From NCBI RefSeq assembly GCF_003583405.1, contig NZ_QXEC01000027.1, positions 1 to 64,000 on the forward strand: a stretch of DNA of 64,000 bases, given 5' to 3'. The notes under the pieces were generated by a model. The model was not told where the DNA came from, ran no database searches, and was given only the letters and a program-made list of their open reading frames with translations. Below, one piece after another: positions 35,209 through 43,710 of this stretch (the stretch's first letter is position 1; each line of letters starts with the position of its first letter). The stretch is from Micromonospora radicis. GTDB taxonomy: Bacteria > Actinomycetota > Actinomycetes > Mycobacteriales > Micromonosporaceae. Made by a program: the position numbers and the translations under genes.

Positions 35209-36705
35209 GCCGTGGGCCTGGTCGCGGATGGCGTCGCGGCCGGCTTCTGTTCGTTCGCGGGCCATGGCGGCTGCGGTGTTGGCGAGTAGGGCGTCTCCGG
35301 TGGTGAGCCAGCCGGAGCCGGTGTAGGCGAGGGTGTTGATGACGATCGTGGTTTCGGTCTCGTGCTCCTGGTCCTGGTCGTGCTCGATGGTGCGTCGCCA
35401 GATGACGCGGGCGTCGCGGAGGATGCGGAAGGTGACGGAGTAGCGGCGGCTTTTGGTGAGGAAGTGGCCGCCGAAGCCGAGCATGTGTGCCCACCGTCGT
35501 AGGCCGGTCCAGCCGTGTGCGCCGCCGAGGGTCCAGGCGGCGTCGATGAGTCGTTCGGCGTGGGTGCCGTCGGGGTTGGCGTACAGGTCGATGGTGTCGG
35601 TGGTGAGTCGGCCGGAGGCGTGGCCGGTGGCTTCGGTGGACTTGGTGGCGTATTTGGCGAGGTAGGCGGCGACCATGGCGTCGGTGATCTGGCCGTCGCC
35701 TGCGAGTCGAACCGGGCGGATGTCGGCGTACCGGCCGCGTCCTTCGTCGCCCCAGGCGATGGGCCAGCCGGCGGGTTGGTGTGGGTGGCTGTCGGTGGTG
35801 AAGCCGGTTGTGGCGGCGGCGTGCTCGACGGCGGCGACCAGGTCGAGCAGGCCGAGCGGGGCGGGTGGTGGGGCGATCGCGCCGGGGCAGTCGGGGTGGT
35901 TGCCGTCGAGGCGGATGATGACGTGGTAGTGCACCACGCCACGTCGTTGCATCTCGGCGACCTTGCCGTACGAGAGGCGGAAGGAGCCCGCGATGAGCCC
36001 GAACGCGCGGGCGGTCTTGGTCAGGTGCCGGCGGATGGCGATGGTGGTGCGTCGCCACAGTTCGCCGGCCTGGTGGTTGAACACGACCTGGGCGTGGTGG
36101 TCGTAGCAGTCCAGGCACAACGGCGTACCGAGGGCCTTCTCATCGGCGGCGTGGATTCGGTCGCAGCGCAGGTCCACGCCGTGCGGGCACAGCGTCTGCG
36201 TGCGGCGGGGTCGGCACGGGATGGCCTGGCCGGTCTTGCTGGTGCGGCGGGTGTGCACGGCCCCGAACGACGGCGCGGTGAGGGTCACGAACACGGCCGG
36301 GTGGGCGGCGACGCCGGTCGGGATGCCTTTTCCGCCGATGAGGCCGGCGCGGATGAGGTGGAAGGCGTCGCGGCGGTACGTCTCGGCGCAGGAGGGGCAG
36401 ACGGCGGCGCGGCGGTTGCCGCACGGCTTGTAGATCTGCCCGTCGGGCATGTCCGCCGTCGAGGCCAACGCCAGGAGTTCCCCGGTGGCGGGGTTGATGG
36501 TGGCGCACTCGCCGGTCAGCCGCACCGGCCGGGAGCAGCCGGCGGCGGCGCGGACGTGGTGCAGCCATTCGAAGTAGGTTCCGGTCGCGGCGCGCTGGAA
36601 GCCGGACTCTGCGGCATCGACAGCACGGCGGCCCGTGAAGACGTGAGGGTGTGGTCCCGGGCGACGGATGCCGCCCGGGAGCACAGGTGTTGCGGTCAGG
36701 GTCAC
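35206..36705 (-). CDS. rep: RepSA-type replication initiator
   Basis: The 499-residue protein resembles the Rep of pSAM2-like elements. It has an N-terminal Cys-rich region (KPCGNRRAAVCPSCAETYRR), further Cys in LCLDCYDHHAQ, and the HUH-type motif VVHYHVIIRLDG of rolling-circle nickases. A conserved C-terminal block includes GLRRWAHMLGFGGHFLTKSRR. It should nick the element's origin after excision. The frame is open to 36897, but GTG 36705 overlaps the preceding stop in GTGA. A remnant of a related rep lies at 41.6 kb. Confidence 0.86.
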   Translation of the reverse strand: MTLTATPVLPGGIRRPGPHPHVFTGRRAVDAAESGFQRAATGTYFEWLHHVRAAAGCSRPVRLTGECATINPATGELLALASTADMPDGQIYKPCGNRRAAVCPSCAETYRRDAFHLIRAGLIGGKGIPTGVAAHPAVFVTLTAPSFGAVHTRRTSKTGQAIPCRPRRTQTLCPHGVDLRCDRIHAADEKALGTPLCLDCYDHHAQVVFNHQAGELWRRTTIAIRRHLTKTARAFGLIAGSFRLSYGKVAEMQRRGVVHYHVIIRLDGNHPDCPGAIAPPPAPLGLLDLVAAVEHAAATTGFTTDSHPHQPAGWPIAWGDEGRGRYADIRPVRLAGDGQITDAMVAAYLAKYATKSTEATGHASGRLTTDTIDLYANPDGTHAERLIDAAWTLGGAHGWTGLRRWAHMLGFGGHFLTKSRRYSVTFRILRDARVIWRRTIEHDQDQEHETETTIVINTLAYTGSGWLTTGDALLANTAAAMARERTEAGRDAIRDQAHG

Positions 36706-36947
36706 GCGGCGCTCCGCGTGCCGGTGGACACGTCGCCCAGGACGCGGGCGATCAGACCGGCGTAGTAGCCGGGCAGTGGGATGCGGTGGTTCTCCCACAG
36801 GAACAGCAGACGCACCAGCAGGTACGTCTTGGGCAGGGTCACGCCGTCCTTGGCCGCTTCGATACGCAGGCGACCGATGAGCTGGACGGGTTCCCACCCG
36901 CGCAGCAGCCGACGCTGCCGGGCCGGGTGCATCACGGAGACGGACAT
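36702..36947 (-). CDS. Small XRE-like DNA-binding protein
   Basis: The 81-residue protein has a pattern seen in the helix-turn-helix start of actinobacterial XRE regulators: GWEPVQLIGRLRIEAAKDG, a Trp in LFLWENHRIP and YYAGLIARVLG. It lacks any sensor domain. ATG 36947 overlaps the stop of the gene before it (ATGA) and its own stop overlaps rep (GTGA), so it is part of one coupled unit and may adjust rep expression. The family match is tentative. Confidence 0.65.
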   Translation of the reverse strand: MSVSVMHPARQRRLLRGWEPVQLIGRLRIEAAKDGVTLPKTYLLVRLLFLWENHRIPLPGYYAGLIARVLGDVSTGTRSAA

Positions 36948-37369
36948 CAGGCCGCCACCGCCTTCACGCCGGCACCGGTGAGCGCCGTCTGCCACCGCTC
37001 GATCGCACGAGCGGACGCCACCGCCGGGGCAACCGGCAGCAGCAGCCTGCGCAGGCAGTGGGCGTTGATCTCCGCTGCCGACAGGCGAGCGCGATCCGGC
37101 ATCAGCCGTTCCCGCAGCGCCGGGTCGCGGTGCAGCTTGGCCTGCTCGAACAGGCCACCGATCTCACGGATCAGGTCGATACCGAGATCGGCCACCACAG
37201 CCGAGACGGCCGCTACCATCCGCAGCACGTCACCGCCGTCGCGGATTTCGTCCCAGGTCTTGCGGTAGTTCGCGACGTAAAACGCCGCCTCCAGCTCGTA
37301 CTGGGACAGGGACTCCACATCAACCGGCAACGGCTGACGCGGTGCGGTACGGATCGGGGTGACCGTCAT
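36947..37369 (-). CDS. Element protein of unknown function (140 residues)
   Basis: I do not recognise this protein. It is mainly alpha-helical by appearance, with an acidic N-terminal helix (VESLSQYELEAAFYVANYRKTW), a hydrophobic Val/Ala-rich segment (VLRMVAAVSAVVADLG), and a final Ala-rich helix. No signal peptide or metal motif is visible. Both ends overlap neighbouring genes by ATGA, placing it between the 178-residue protein and the XRE-like protein in the rep operon. Confidence 0.65.
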   Translation of the reverse strand: MTVTPIRTAPRQPLPVDVESLSQYELEAAFYVANYRKTWDEIRDGGDVLRMVAAVSAVVADLGIDLIREIGGLFEQAKLHRDPALRERLMPDRARLSAAEINAHCLRRLLLPVAPAVASARAIERWQTALTGAGVKAVAA

Positions 37370-37905
37370 CAGGCCACCGCCGCAACCGTGTCGCCCGGGT
37401 CACGGGCGAGCACCAGCCGGAACGCCAAGGCACGAGCAGCCTCAGCACGACGCTTCGACGGCCACAGCCGCCGCAACGCCTCGTCCTCCACCGAGGTGGA
37501 CTGGCCCCGGTCATACTTGTCCACCAGCCGGGCATTCAACGCCCGAGTCCGGCCGTCGCGGTCGAACACCTCGGCCATGCCGAGACGAGCGATCCCCGCC
37601 TGCGCCAAAGCGCAGATCTGCCCATGAGACAGCCGCCTCCAGGACACCGGGATGTCAGCGGCGTAGATCGCCACCGCCAGTTCACCAGCCTTAAGCCGGT
37701 CCAGGTTGATAGCAGGCGCGGAAACAGGGTCGGAGACAGGAACGGTGGTCGTGGTCGTCGTGATGGGTCGCAGTCCGGGAGCCTCACCAGAGGTCGAAGC
37801 GACATGCCGGCCGGAAAGCCCCGACAGGGGCAGGACGACCGCACGCGCCGAGGTGGGATGACCAGAGGCAGCAGTGACAGGGACGCGGGTACGCTGAACA
37901 GGCAT
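37369..37905 (-). CDS. First gene of the rep operon, unknown function (178 residues)
   Basis: The first 60 residues are Thr/Ser/Pro rich and look disordered. The rest is helical and charged (AGELAVAIYAADIPVSWRRL; RALNARLVDKYDRGQ; SKRRAEAARALAFRLVLARD). No named family is recognised. The frame is open to 38106, but ATG 37905 is preceded by GAAGGGA at 9 nt. It begins the chain of five overlapping genes down to integrase and lies opposite the regulator at 38150 across a palindromic operator. Confidence 0.62.
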   Translation of the reverse strand: MPVQRTRVPVTAASGHPTSARAVVLPLSGLSGRHVASTSGEAPGLRPITTTTTTVPVSDPVSAPAINLDRLKAGELAVAIYAADIPVSWRRLSHGQICALAQAGIARLGMAEVFDRDGRTRALNARLVDKYDRGQSTSVEDEALRRLWPSKRRAEAARALAFRLVLARDPGDTVAAVA

Positions 37906-37988
37906 CGTGTTGATCCCTTCGACAGGTTGGACCGATGCGCCTGGCCTCAGCGAGTTGCAGCTCGCTGGGGCCTTCTCTTCAAGCAGAG

Positions 37989-38005
37989 TACCAACTGAGT
38001 TGGTA
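37989..38005. promoter_or_regulatory. Palindromic operator between rep operon and regulator
   Basis: TACCAACTGAGTTGGTA is a perfect 8-bp inverted repeat around one base. Its part ACCAACTGAGT also occurs at 33733-33743 next to attL and, with one change, near attM. Confidence 0.7.
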
Positions 38006-38149
38006 TCAGCCAAGGTGGGTTGAGCGGGTGGGCTTACGGGTCGCCCGCATCCAACGATGACCTTGATTGCCGGCCAACGGCAGGTGTCACCACGGGGACA
38101 GGTCAAAGTCCCCTGTCATGTCACTGGCCCAGAGGGCAATACTGGCGTC

Positions 38150-39403
38150 ATGGGCGGAGACGAACACGGCAACGACGAGCGGCCGGTTTGGGCGACGAGG
38201 CTACGCGCGGAACGGACTGCGCGGAGCTGGTCGCAGGGCGATGCTGTCCGGGCATTGCGCGCACATTCGAACGAGCCCCTTCCCGCCGACAGCACGCTAC
38301 TGCGCAACTGGAAGCGATGGGAGTCGGGCAGTTCCGAGCCTGACAACTTCTACAAAAGCTTGATCGCCAAGACGTTCGGAACTGTTACCGCCGCATTCTT
38401 TCCGCCGCAGAGTGCCCCGGAGAATGACCGGCTGCTCTTGGCCGGGACCGGCATGGAGACGCTCGAAATTCTTGCCCGTGTGCGTGCGTCGGATGTCTCG
38501 CCAGCAACGCTGGAGGCTCTGCGCATCACAGCCGACCGGCTCTGCTGCGAGTATCCCTACATGCCGTCAGCGGAGCTTCATGCTGAGGGACGTGCGTGGC
38601 TCCGCCGAATTACCGCACTCATGGACAGAAGGCTCACTCTTGCACAGCATCGAGAAATTCTGACTCTCGCTGGTTGGGTGGCGCTTCTTGTCGGATGCGT
38701 CGAGTACGACATGGGTAACCGACGGGCGGCAGAGGCAACGCGCCGGGCGGCGCTGTCGCTCGGGGAGGAAGGCGGCAACGCGGCTGTTGTCGGTTGGGCA
38801 TACGAAATGCGCGCCTGGTACGCCCTGACCCAGGGTGACTATCGGGGAGTCATCGCCGCTGCCGAAGCCGGTGAAGCCGCAGCCGTAAACCAGAGCGCAG
38901 CGGTCCAGCTCGCAGCCCAACAAGCGAAGGCTTGGGCGCGACTCGGGGACCGACGACAGGTAGAGGCGACCCTTGACCGAGGACGGCGGATGCTGGAAGC
39001 CCTGCCGTACCCGGAAGACACCGATCACCACTTCGTTGTTGACCCTGCCAAGTTCGACTTCTACGCGATGGACTGCTACCGGATCGCAGGCGAGGACCGC
39101 CTAGCCCGCATGTACGCGCGAGAGGTCATCAAGTCTTCGACCGAGCCCAACGGGATCGAGCGGAAGCCCATGCGCAACGCCGAGGCCCGCATCACGCTCG
39201 GAGTCGTGGCCGCTCGCTCCGGCGATGTCGAAGCGGCAGTTGCGTACGGTCGGCGGGCTCTCGAAGGCGATCGCCAGTCGCTACCGTCCTTGCTGATGTG
39301 CTCGCAAGAGTTGACCGGACTCCTTGCCCGGAAGCACCAGCGGCAACCAGAGGTCTCGGCCTATCTGGACGAGGTTCGCGCGCTCGCACGCTCCGTCAGC
39401 TAG
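38150..39403 (+). CDS. XRE-type regulator with TPR-like domain
   Basis: The 417-residue protein has an N-terminal helix-turn-helix-like region (WATRLRAERTARSWSQGDAV; LLRNWKRWESGSSEPDNFY) and a long helical repeat domain (AAEATRRAALSLGEEGGNAA; AEAGEAAAVNQSAAVQLAAQ), as in actinobacterial regulators that sense peptides or control element excision. ATG 38150 has an AATACT box 6 nt upstream, suggesting a leaderless mRNA. It diverges from the rep operon and probably acts at the palindrome between them. Its last bases overlap the convergent small gene. Confidence 0.8.
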   Translation: MGGDEHGNDERPVWATRLRAERTARSWSQGDAVRALRAHSNEPLPADSTLLRNWKRWESGSSEPDNFYKSLIAKTFGTVTAAFFPPQSAPENDRLLLAGTGMETLEILARVRASDVSPATLEALRITADRLCCEYPYMPSAELHAEGRAWLRRITALMDRRLTLAQHREILTLAGWVALLVGCVEYDMGNRRAAEATRRAALSLGEEGGNAAVVGWAYEMRAWYALTQGDYRGVIAAAEAGEAAAVNQSAAVQLAAQQAKAWARLGDRRQVEATLDRGRRMLEALPYPEDTDHHFVVDPAKFDFYAMDCYRIAGEDRLARMYAREVIKSSTEPNGIERKPMRNAEARITLGVVAARSGDVEAAVAYGRRALEGDRQSLPSLLMCSQELTGLLARKHQRQPEVSAYLDEVRALARSVS

Positions 39404-39641
39404 GTTCCAGGCCCCCTGGGGACGGTCGACCGCCTACACCTGGGCGTGGTCTCGACTTGTGCCATGCCCTGACCCGATCCGGCCGCCACATGTGTGTGCG
39501 ACCTATGGTCATATCCGGCTCTGGCATCTGCCCGCGCTTGCGATAGTTTGAAACCGTCGACACCTTCACACCTAGGTACGCCGCCACGTCGGATGTCGTC
39601 CACCACTCCGCTTCTTGGTCCGGCCTCACCGTCACGGTCAC
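39396..39641 (-). CDS. Small helix-turn-helix (AlpA/MerR-like) protein
   Basis: The 81-residue protein shows the excisionase-like pattern EWWTTSDVAAYLGVKVSTVSNYRKRGQMPEPD followed by a wing-like segment in MTIGRTHMWRPDRV. Such proteins bind DNA as transcription factors or recombination directionality factors. It is the second protein of this class in element 1, besides xis. A 16-bp palindrome stands 10 bp upstream of its ATG, a probable operator. It converges on and overlaps the regulator gene by 8 bp. Confidence 0.78.
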   Translation of the reverse strand: MTVTVRPDQEAEWWTTSDVAAYLGVKVSTVSNYRKRGQMPEPDMTIGRTHMWRPDRVRAWHKSRPRPGVGGRPSPGGLEPS

Positions 39642-39650
39642 AGTTTCACA

Positions 39651-39666
39651 CGCTAACCGGTTAGCG
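39651..39666. promoter_or_regulatory. Palindromic operator
   Basis: CGCTAACCGGTTAGCG is a perfect 16-bp palindrome, 10 bp upstream of the small helix-turn-helix gene. Confidence 0.75.
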
Positions 39667-39858
39667 CATCTGCTGCGTCGGCTGTTGGGCCGGATGCCGC
39701 CAGAGTTGGTGAGAACTTTCTATACGGGTTCAAGGCGGCCCGCTTCGCAGGCCGCGCGCGCCGCCGAACCTGGGCCGGGCCTGCCGGCCCGCCGCGTTGC
39801 CTCTGGCCTTCGGCCGCCGGCACGCGGTTGCCAGCCCGTCGGCGGCGCGACATACGAA

Positions 39859-39900
39859 GAAGCCCCGGGCCGCCATGGTCGATGGCAGATCCGGGGCTTC
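39859..39900. terminator. Hairpin, terminator-like
   Basis: GAAGCCCCGG (39859-39868) pairs with CCGGGGCTTC (39891-39900) around a 22-nt loop that can itself fold (GCCAT/ATGGC). Confidence 0.6.
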
Positions 39901-39993
39901 ATGGCGGAAAGTCACAAGTGCAGTGCCTCCGGCGGGGTCCTCGGGCACTCCGGGATGGTGACGCCACCCGACAACCTCCGTCCGGGCGAAGCC

Positions 39994-40071
39994 GATCAGG
40001 TGGGGCCTGCCCGGTCAAGGTCGTTCAGACGGTGGTGTGCTCCACCTTGCCCGGGCAGGCCCCACCTGATC
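39994..40071. repeat. Long inverted repeat
   Basis: A perfect 21-bp stem (39994-40014 with 40051-40071) is extended by about 6 more pairs after one mismatch. The core is CAGGTGGGGCCTGCCC. It is not part of a recognisable insertion sequence. Confidence 0.85.
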
Positions 40072-40156
40072 CACGGTATGCGGACGAAGGCCGACGGGAT
40101 GGCTAGAAGGCCGGCAGCCGCAGGTCAGCCCAGGGGTTGACGGCCCACGCTCCAGA

Positions 40157-40162
40157 TAGGAT
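40157..40162 (+). promoter_or_regulatory. -10 box of the small end gene
   Basis: TAGGAT, 6 nt before ATG 40169. Confidence 0.5.
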
Positions 40163-40168
40163 CGGGCG

Positions 40169-40405
40169 ATGAACGACAGATTCGCCTACGCGCAACTCTT
40201 CACTTACTCCCGGGACGGACGACCGGCAGCCTTCATCCACCCCAATGGTGGCCAGGAGGAGTGGGAAGCCGAGAACTACGACACTCTCCACCTCAACAGG
40301 GCCGCCGCCGACGGGTGGCGCGTCATCAGCGTGCAGCCCGACGAGTCGGACAACGTTGCCTACCTGCTGGAGAAGCGCACCCAGTCTCGTCCGGGGGGCT
40401 CCTGA
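40169..40405 (+). CDS. Small protein of unknown function (78 residues)
   Basis: The protein is short, acidic and aromatic, with the segments FAYAQLFTYSRDGRPAAFIH, EEWEAENYDTLHLNRAAADG and WRVISVQPDES. The second half resembles the DUF4177-like pattern of a small domain ending in a beta strand and YLLEKR. I cannot assign a function. ATG 40169 has a TAGGAT -10 box 6 nt upstream. It is the last gene of element 1 before attM. Confidence 0.65.
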   Translation: MNDRFAYAQLFTYSRDGRPAAFIHPNGGQEEWEAENYDTLHLNRAAADGWRVISVQPDESDNVAYLLEKRTQSRPGGS

Positions 40406-40419
40406 CCCATCGACAGTGT

Positions 40420-40437
40420 GGTGACCAACTGGGTGAC
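40420..40437 (+). promoter_or_regulatory. Candidate integrase arm-type site, right
   Basis: GGTGACCAACTGGGTGAC differs by one base from the site at 33729-33746 and is in the same orientation, 98 bp inside attM. Confidence 0.45.
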
Positions 40438-40535
40438 AACGGGGACGTACGAGCCCGCACGTCCAGGAACTTGAGCGCACTGTTGCAGCAGCTACCGGAG
40501 GACGGCCAGGCAGGCTACCGAGAACCGAAGGTTCC

Positions 40536-40625
40536 TTCGGGACGAAGAGGTCGTCGGTTCGAATCCGGCCACCCCGACCAGGTAAGAGGGCACACCCTAT
40601 CGACGGGTGTGCCCTCTACTGCTTC
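40536..40625 (+). repeat. attM, shared attachment repeat between the two elements
   Basis: Identical to 33636-33725. The tRNA 5' half is not rebuilt here, so this is a partial tRNA copy only. It is the right end of element 1 and the left end of element 2. Confidence 0.96.
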
Positions 40626-40650
40626 GTACAGCAGTGGAGTACAGCAGCGG

Positions 40651-41475
40651 TCAGTGCAGACGCTCGCCCAGGCGCTTGAGCGCGTCGCGGGTGGCGTCCG
40701 AGGACGCCTGCGAATAGATCTCCATCGTCACCGACACCTCGGCGTGCCGGAGCACCTGCATGATGACGCGCGGGTGCACGTCCAGGTCGACGAGCAGGGC
40801 CGCGCAGGTACGCCGGGCATCGTGCACGGTGATCTTCCAGACCCCGGCGCGGGCGCAGCGGGCGTCCCAGGACCGGTTGAAGTTGCGCGGCTCGATGGGG
40901 GCCCCGTAGCGGGTGGTGAACAGCAGTGGCGAGCCCTGCCAGGCGATGCCCGCCTCATCGCGGTCGGCCTTCCTCGCCTGCTGGCGGAGGTCGAGTGCCG
41001 CCGCGCAGATGTCCGGCAGCGGGAGCGTGGCGTCCGAGGTCTGCGTCTTGGTCTCCCGGTGCAGCAGTTGGCCGCCGACCCGCTGCAACTGCCAGCCGAT
41101 CGACAACTCCCCCGCCGCCAGGTCCACGGCGTCCCCGGTGAGGCCGAGCACCTCACCCTTGCGCAGGCCGAGCACCAGGATCAGCACGTACGCGGCGTAC
41201 AACGGGTCGCGGTCGGCCCGCGCGGACTCCAGGAACCGACGCGCCTCGTCACTGGGCCACGCCCGGCCCCGACGGCGGCGGACCGGTGGGAGCTTGACCA
41301 GGGCGGCGGCAGGTCAGCGGCGCGAGGTTGGGGCGCACGACCTCCCGGTGCCAGTAGGTCAGGTAGTCGCCGAGGGTCGGGACCCGAGTGGCGACCGATC
41401 CGGCCTTGGCCTGCTGGTGCAGCTTGATCCACTTGTCGTGGACGGCCTCCCGGGTCTGGCCGTAGACGTACTCCC
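40651..41475 (-). pseudogene. Tyrosine integrase of element 2, internally deleted
   Basis: The catalytic half is intact in one frame (RRFLESARADRDPLYAAYVL; Arg in GLRKGEVLGL; HDARRTCAALL; His in LRHAEVS; Tyr in MEIYSQ). Upstream, a part of the core-binding domain (REAVHDKWIKLHQQAKAG; LGDYLTYWHREVVRPNLAPL) is in another frame, and the joint near 41,300 lacks the segment that should connect them. The N-terminus is also missing. The Tyr and Arg residues survive, but a working protein is unlikely. Confidence 0.82.
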
Positions 41476-41571
41476 GGTGGCGATCTTCATCTTGACCTTG
41501 GACAGGCCGAAGCCGAGCAGCACGGCGACCTCGGCGGGCGAGTACCAGCGCGGGGTGAGGGGTCGGGTCAT
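41476..41571 (-). pseudogene. Excisionase remnant of element 2
   Basis: Starting at ATG 41571, the sequence MTRPLTPRWYSPAEVAVLLG continues as a helix-turn-helix (FGLSKVKMKIATG) and then runs into integrase-derived DNA out of frame. The wing of the domain and the C-terminus are missing. The ATG overlaps the rep remnant stop in ATGA, as in an intact element. Confidence 0.72.
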
Positions 41572-41890
41572 GCCGCCACCCCCGACCACGCCTCGTGGGC
41601 GAGTTCTTCCCGGCCGACGCGTTGGCGTTCCCGGCGTTTGGTGGCGGCGGTGTTGGCGAGCAGGGCGTCCCCGTCGGTCAGCCAGCCGGAGCCGACGAAG
41701 GCCAGCGTGCCGACGGTGACCGGGCCGGCGGTGTCGTGGCTGCCGTTGGTGCTGGTGTGCTCGGTGCGGCGGTAGGCGGCGCGGGTGTCGCGGAGCAGGC
41801 CGAAGGTGACCGAGTAGCGGCGGGCCTTGGTGAGGAAGTGACCGCCGTAGCCGAGCATGTGCGCCCAGCGGCGCAGCCCGGCGTAAACGT
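41568..41890 (-). pseudogene. Rep remnant of element 2 (C-terminal part)
   Basis: About 105 codons match the end of the element 1 Rep: GLRRWAHMLGYGGHFLTKAR, RYSVTFGLLRD, GSGWLTDGDALLANTAA and RERQRVGREELAHEAW. The sequence upstream of the GLRRW block does not resemble Rep, and the HUH motif and Cys region are gone. A frame continues to 42032 but that part is unrelated. The gene was probably cut by a deletion when the regulator region at 42 kb was joined. Confidence 0.8.
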
Positions 41891-42145
41891 TGGGTGTGGT
41901 GTCAAGGTCGCCTTGACGGTCTTCTGTCTTTCCGGCTGACCGGGTGACGTCAGAGACGTGCACGGACCGTCTCGGGGGCCCTTGGTCGGTTTGTGGCGAA
42001 GGTCGGAAGCACTCGCCTGGCGGTTGCGGCATTAGCTGTCGTGGTGGGCCGCGTCGAGACGATGGGCGGGAGTACCGTCGACTGTGGTGGTCTGCCGGGT
42101 AGTGGCTGGTGGTCCGCTGCCCAGACCGCTACCTGGGAGATGATG

Positions 42146-43342
42146 ATGAGCGATTCCGCGACCTTCGGTGCGCGCCTTCGGATGTATCGCGAGCGTGCGG
42201 GGAAGACCCGACCGGTTCTCGGCGGGCTGGTGGGGCGTAGCGCGGAGTGGGTCAAGGCGTTGGAGAACGGCCGGCTACTGCCGCCCCGTCTGCCCATGTT
42301 GCTGCGGCTGGCCGAGGTACTCGACATCTCGGATCTTGCGGATCTGACTGGCGATCAGTCGTTGCCGGTGGCGTCGGTGACCAGGGCGGGGCATTCCGAG
42401 GTCGGCAGGGTGGCGGCGGTGATGCAGCGGGCGTCGGTGCCGGGGGGCGCAGTTACGCCGGTTGTCGTGATGCGCGATCTGGTGGATCAGGCCTGGGCGT
42501 TGTGGCATCGGTCGACGACTGAGCGGACGGCGGTGGCAGCGGTGCTTCCGGGGTTGCTGACGTATGCGCAGCGGAGCGCTCGGATGCTCGATGGCGGGGA
42601 CCGTCGGCTGGCGTTGGCGGAGTTGGCGCGGGTGTATCACCTGGTGCAGTTGTACCTGGCACACCAGCCGTTGCCGGAGTTGGTCTGGCTCGCCGCCGAC
42701 CGGGCGATGTCGGCGGCCCGGGACGCCGACGACCCGGCGGCGATGGCGGTGGCTGCCTGGTACTACGCGCACGTCTATCGGGGCGCGAACCAGGTCGACG
42801 CCGCCGAGCAGGTGCTGGCCGAGGCTGCGGATCTGGTCGACCCGGCGGCGGGTGGTGAGCAGTTGGCGCGATGGGGTCAGGTGCAGCTCGGTATCGCGCT
42901 GGGCCACAGCAAGGCTGGCCGGGCCGGTCGGGCGTGGCGGGCGTGGGATGCCGCCGAATCGGCCGCGAGCCGACTCGGCGGTGGGTACGTCCATCCGTGG
43001 TTGATGTTCGGATCGGCGGCGTGTACGGCGTATGCGGTCACTATCGAGACGGACCTGTGCCGCACGGGTGAGGCGGTGCGGCGGGCCGACGCCACCGACT
43101 ATCGGGCGTTGCCCTCGCAGACCCGGCGGGCTGCCGCGCTCATCGATGCCGCTCGGGCGCACATGCTGGACCGTGGGGAGGTCGCGGCGGTGCACCTGCT
43201 CGGTCGGGCGCTGCGGGAGAGCGTCGACACGGTGCGACACAACCCGTACGCCCGCACTGTCGCCCTGGAACTGTCGAACCGGCCGGGCACGGTCGGTGAG
43301 GACGCCCGAGAGTTGGCCCTCGCCATCGGCATGATCGGGTAA
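42146..43342 (+). CDS. XRE-family regulator with TPR-like domain
   Basis: The 398-residue protein has an N-terminal helix-turn-helix (FGARLRMYRERAGKTRPVLG; GRSAEWVKALENGRLLPPRL) and a helical repeat region typical of actinobacterial cargo or element regulators. Three consecutive ATGs occur (42140, 42143, 42146); the last has GGGAG at 6 nt. It heads a series of three overlapping small genes on the same strand. The ligand and targets are unknown. Confidence 0.82.
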   Translation: MSDSATFGARLRMYRERAGKTRPVLGGLVGRSAEWVKALENGRLLPPRLPMLLRLAEVLDISDLADLTGDQSLPVASVTRAGHSEVGRVAAVMQRASVPGGAVTPVVVMRDLVDQAWALWHRSTTERTAVAAVLPGLLTYAQRSARMLDGGDRRLALAELARVYHLVQLYLAHQPLPELVWLAADRAMSAARDADDPAAMAVAAWYYAHVYRGANQVDAAEQVLAEAADLVDPAAGGEQLARWGQVQLGIALGHSKAGRAGRAWRAWDAAESAASRLGGGYVHPWLMFGSAACTAYAVTIETDLCRTGEAVRRADATDYRALPSQTRRAAALIDAARAHMLDRGEVAAVHLLGRALRESVDTVRHNPYARTVALELSNRPGTVGEDARELALAIGMIG

Positions 43343-43494
43343 CCCTCCCTCAGGTACAAACTCTCCCTGCCACAGCCGATGACCACTCGTAGCGTTCCTG
43401 TCACTGGCGGCGGCGAGCCTGTGCCTGCGTGACACCCGATAGAGCCGGACGGAGTCTCGTCGCCGCCCCCTGTTGCTCAATCGAGGGGGCGAGT

Positions 43495-43710
43495 GTGGTG
43501 ATCTGGTCTGAGCTGTGCGCGTTGGTGCGGTGGCTGTTTCGGCGGCCTCAACCGCCGCCACCGCCCGGGACCGGGCAGCGGTACCAGGACGTTGAGCGGG
43601 CGGCGGCGCAACAGCGGCTACTCGACCACGCGAGGCAACTGCGGCGGTGCCAGGGCCACCACGAATCGGCAGCTCAGCTCAGCCCACGCCGATCGGATGC
43701 CCTCCGGTGA
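43495..43710 (+). CDS. Small element protein (71 residues), first of a coupled trio
   Basis: The protein starts with a hydrophobic helix (VIWSELCALVRWLFRRP), then a Pro tract (PQPPPPPG) and a charged helix with many Gln and Arg (VERAAAQQRLLDHARQLRRC). It might be membrane-associated. GTG 43495 has GAGGGGG five nt upstream; the frame opens earlier at 43429. Its stop overlaps the next start in GTGA. I recognise no family. Confidence 0.55.
   Translation: MVIWSELCALVRWLFRRPQPPPPPGTGQRYQDVERAAAQQRLLDHARQLRRCQGHHESAAQLSPRRSDALR

Larger units (their letters stand above)
39642..40168. other. Hairpin-rich gap in element 1
   Basis: This 527-bp stretch between divergent genes holds an operator palindrome and two strong hairpins, and no convincing gene. 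It could contain a single-strand origin or transfer origin, but this rests only on its structure. Confidence 0.5.

Noticed and set aside
40536..40580. A second tRNA-Pro gene at attM
   Set aside because: The 5' half (acceptor, D arm and the 5' side of the anticodon stem) is not present, so it cannot fold as a tRNA.
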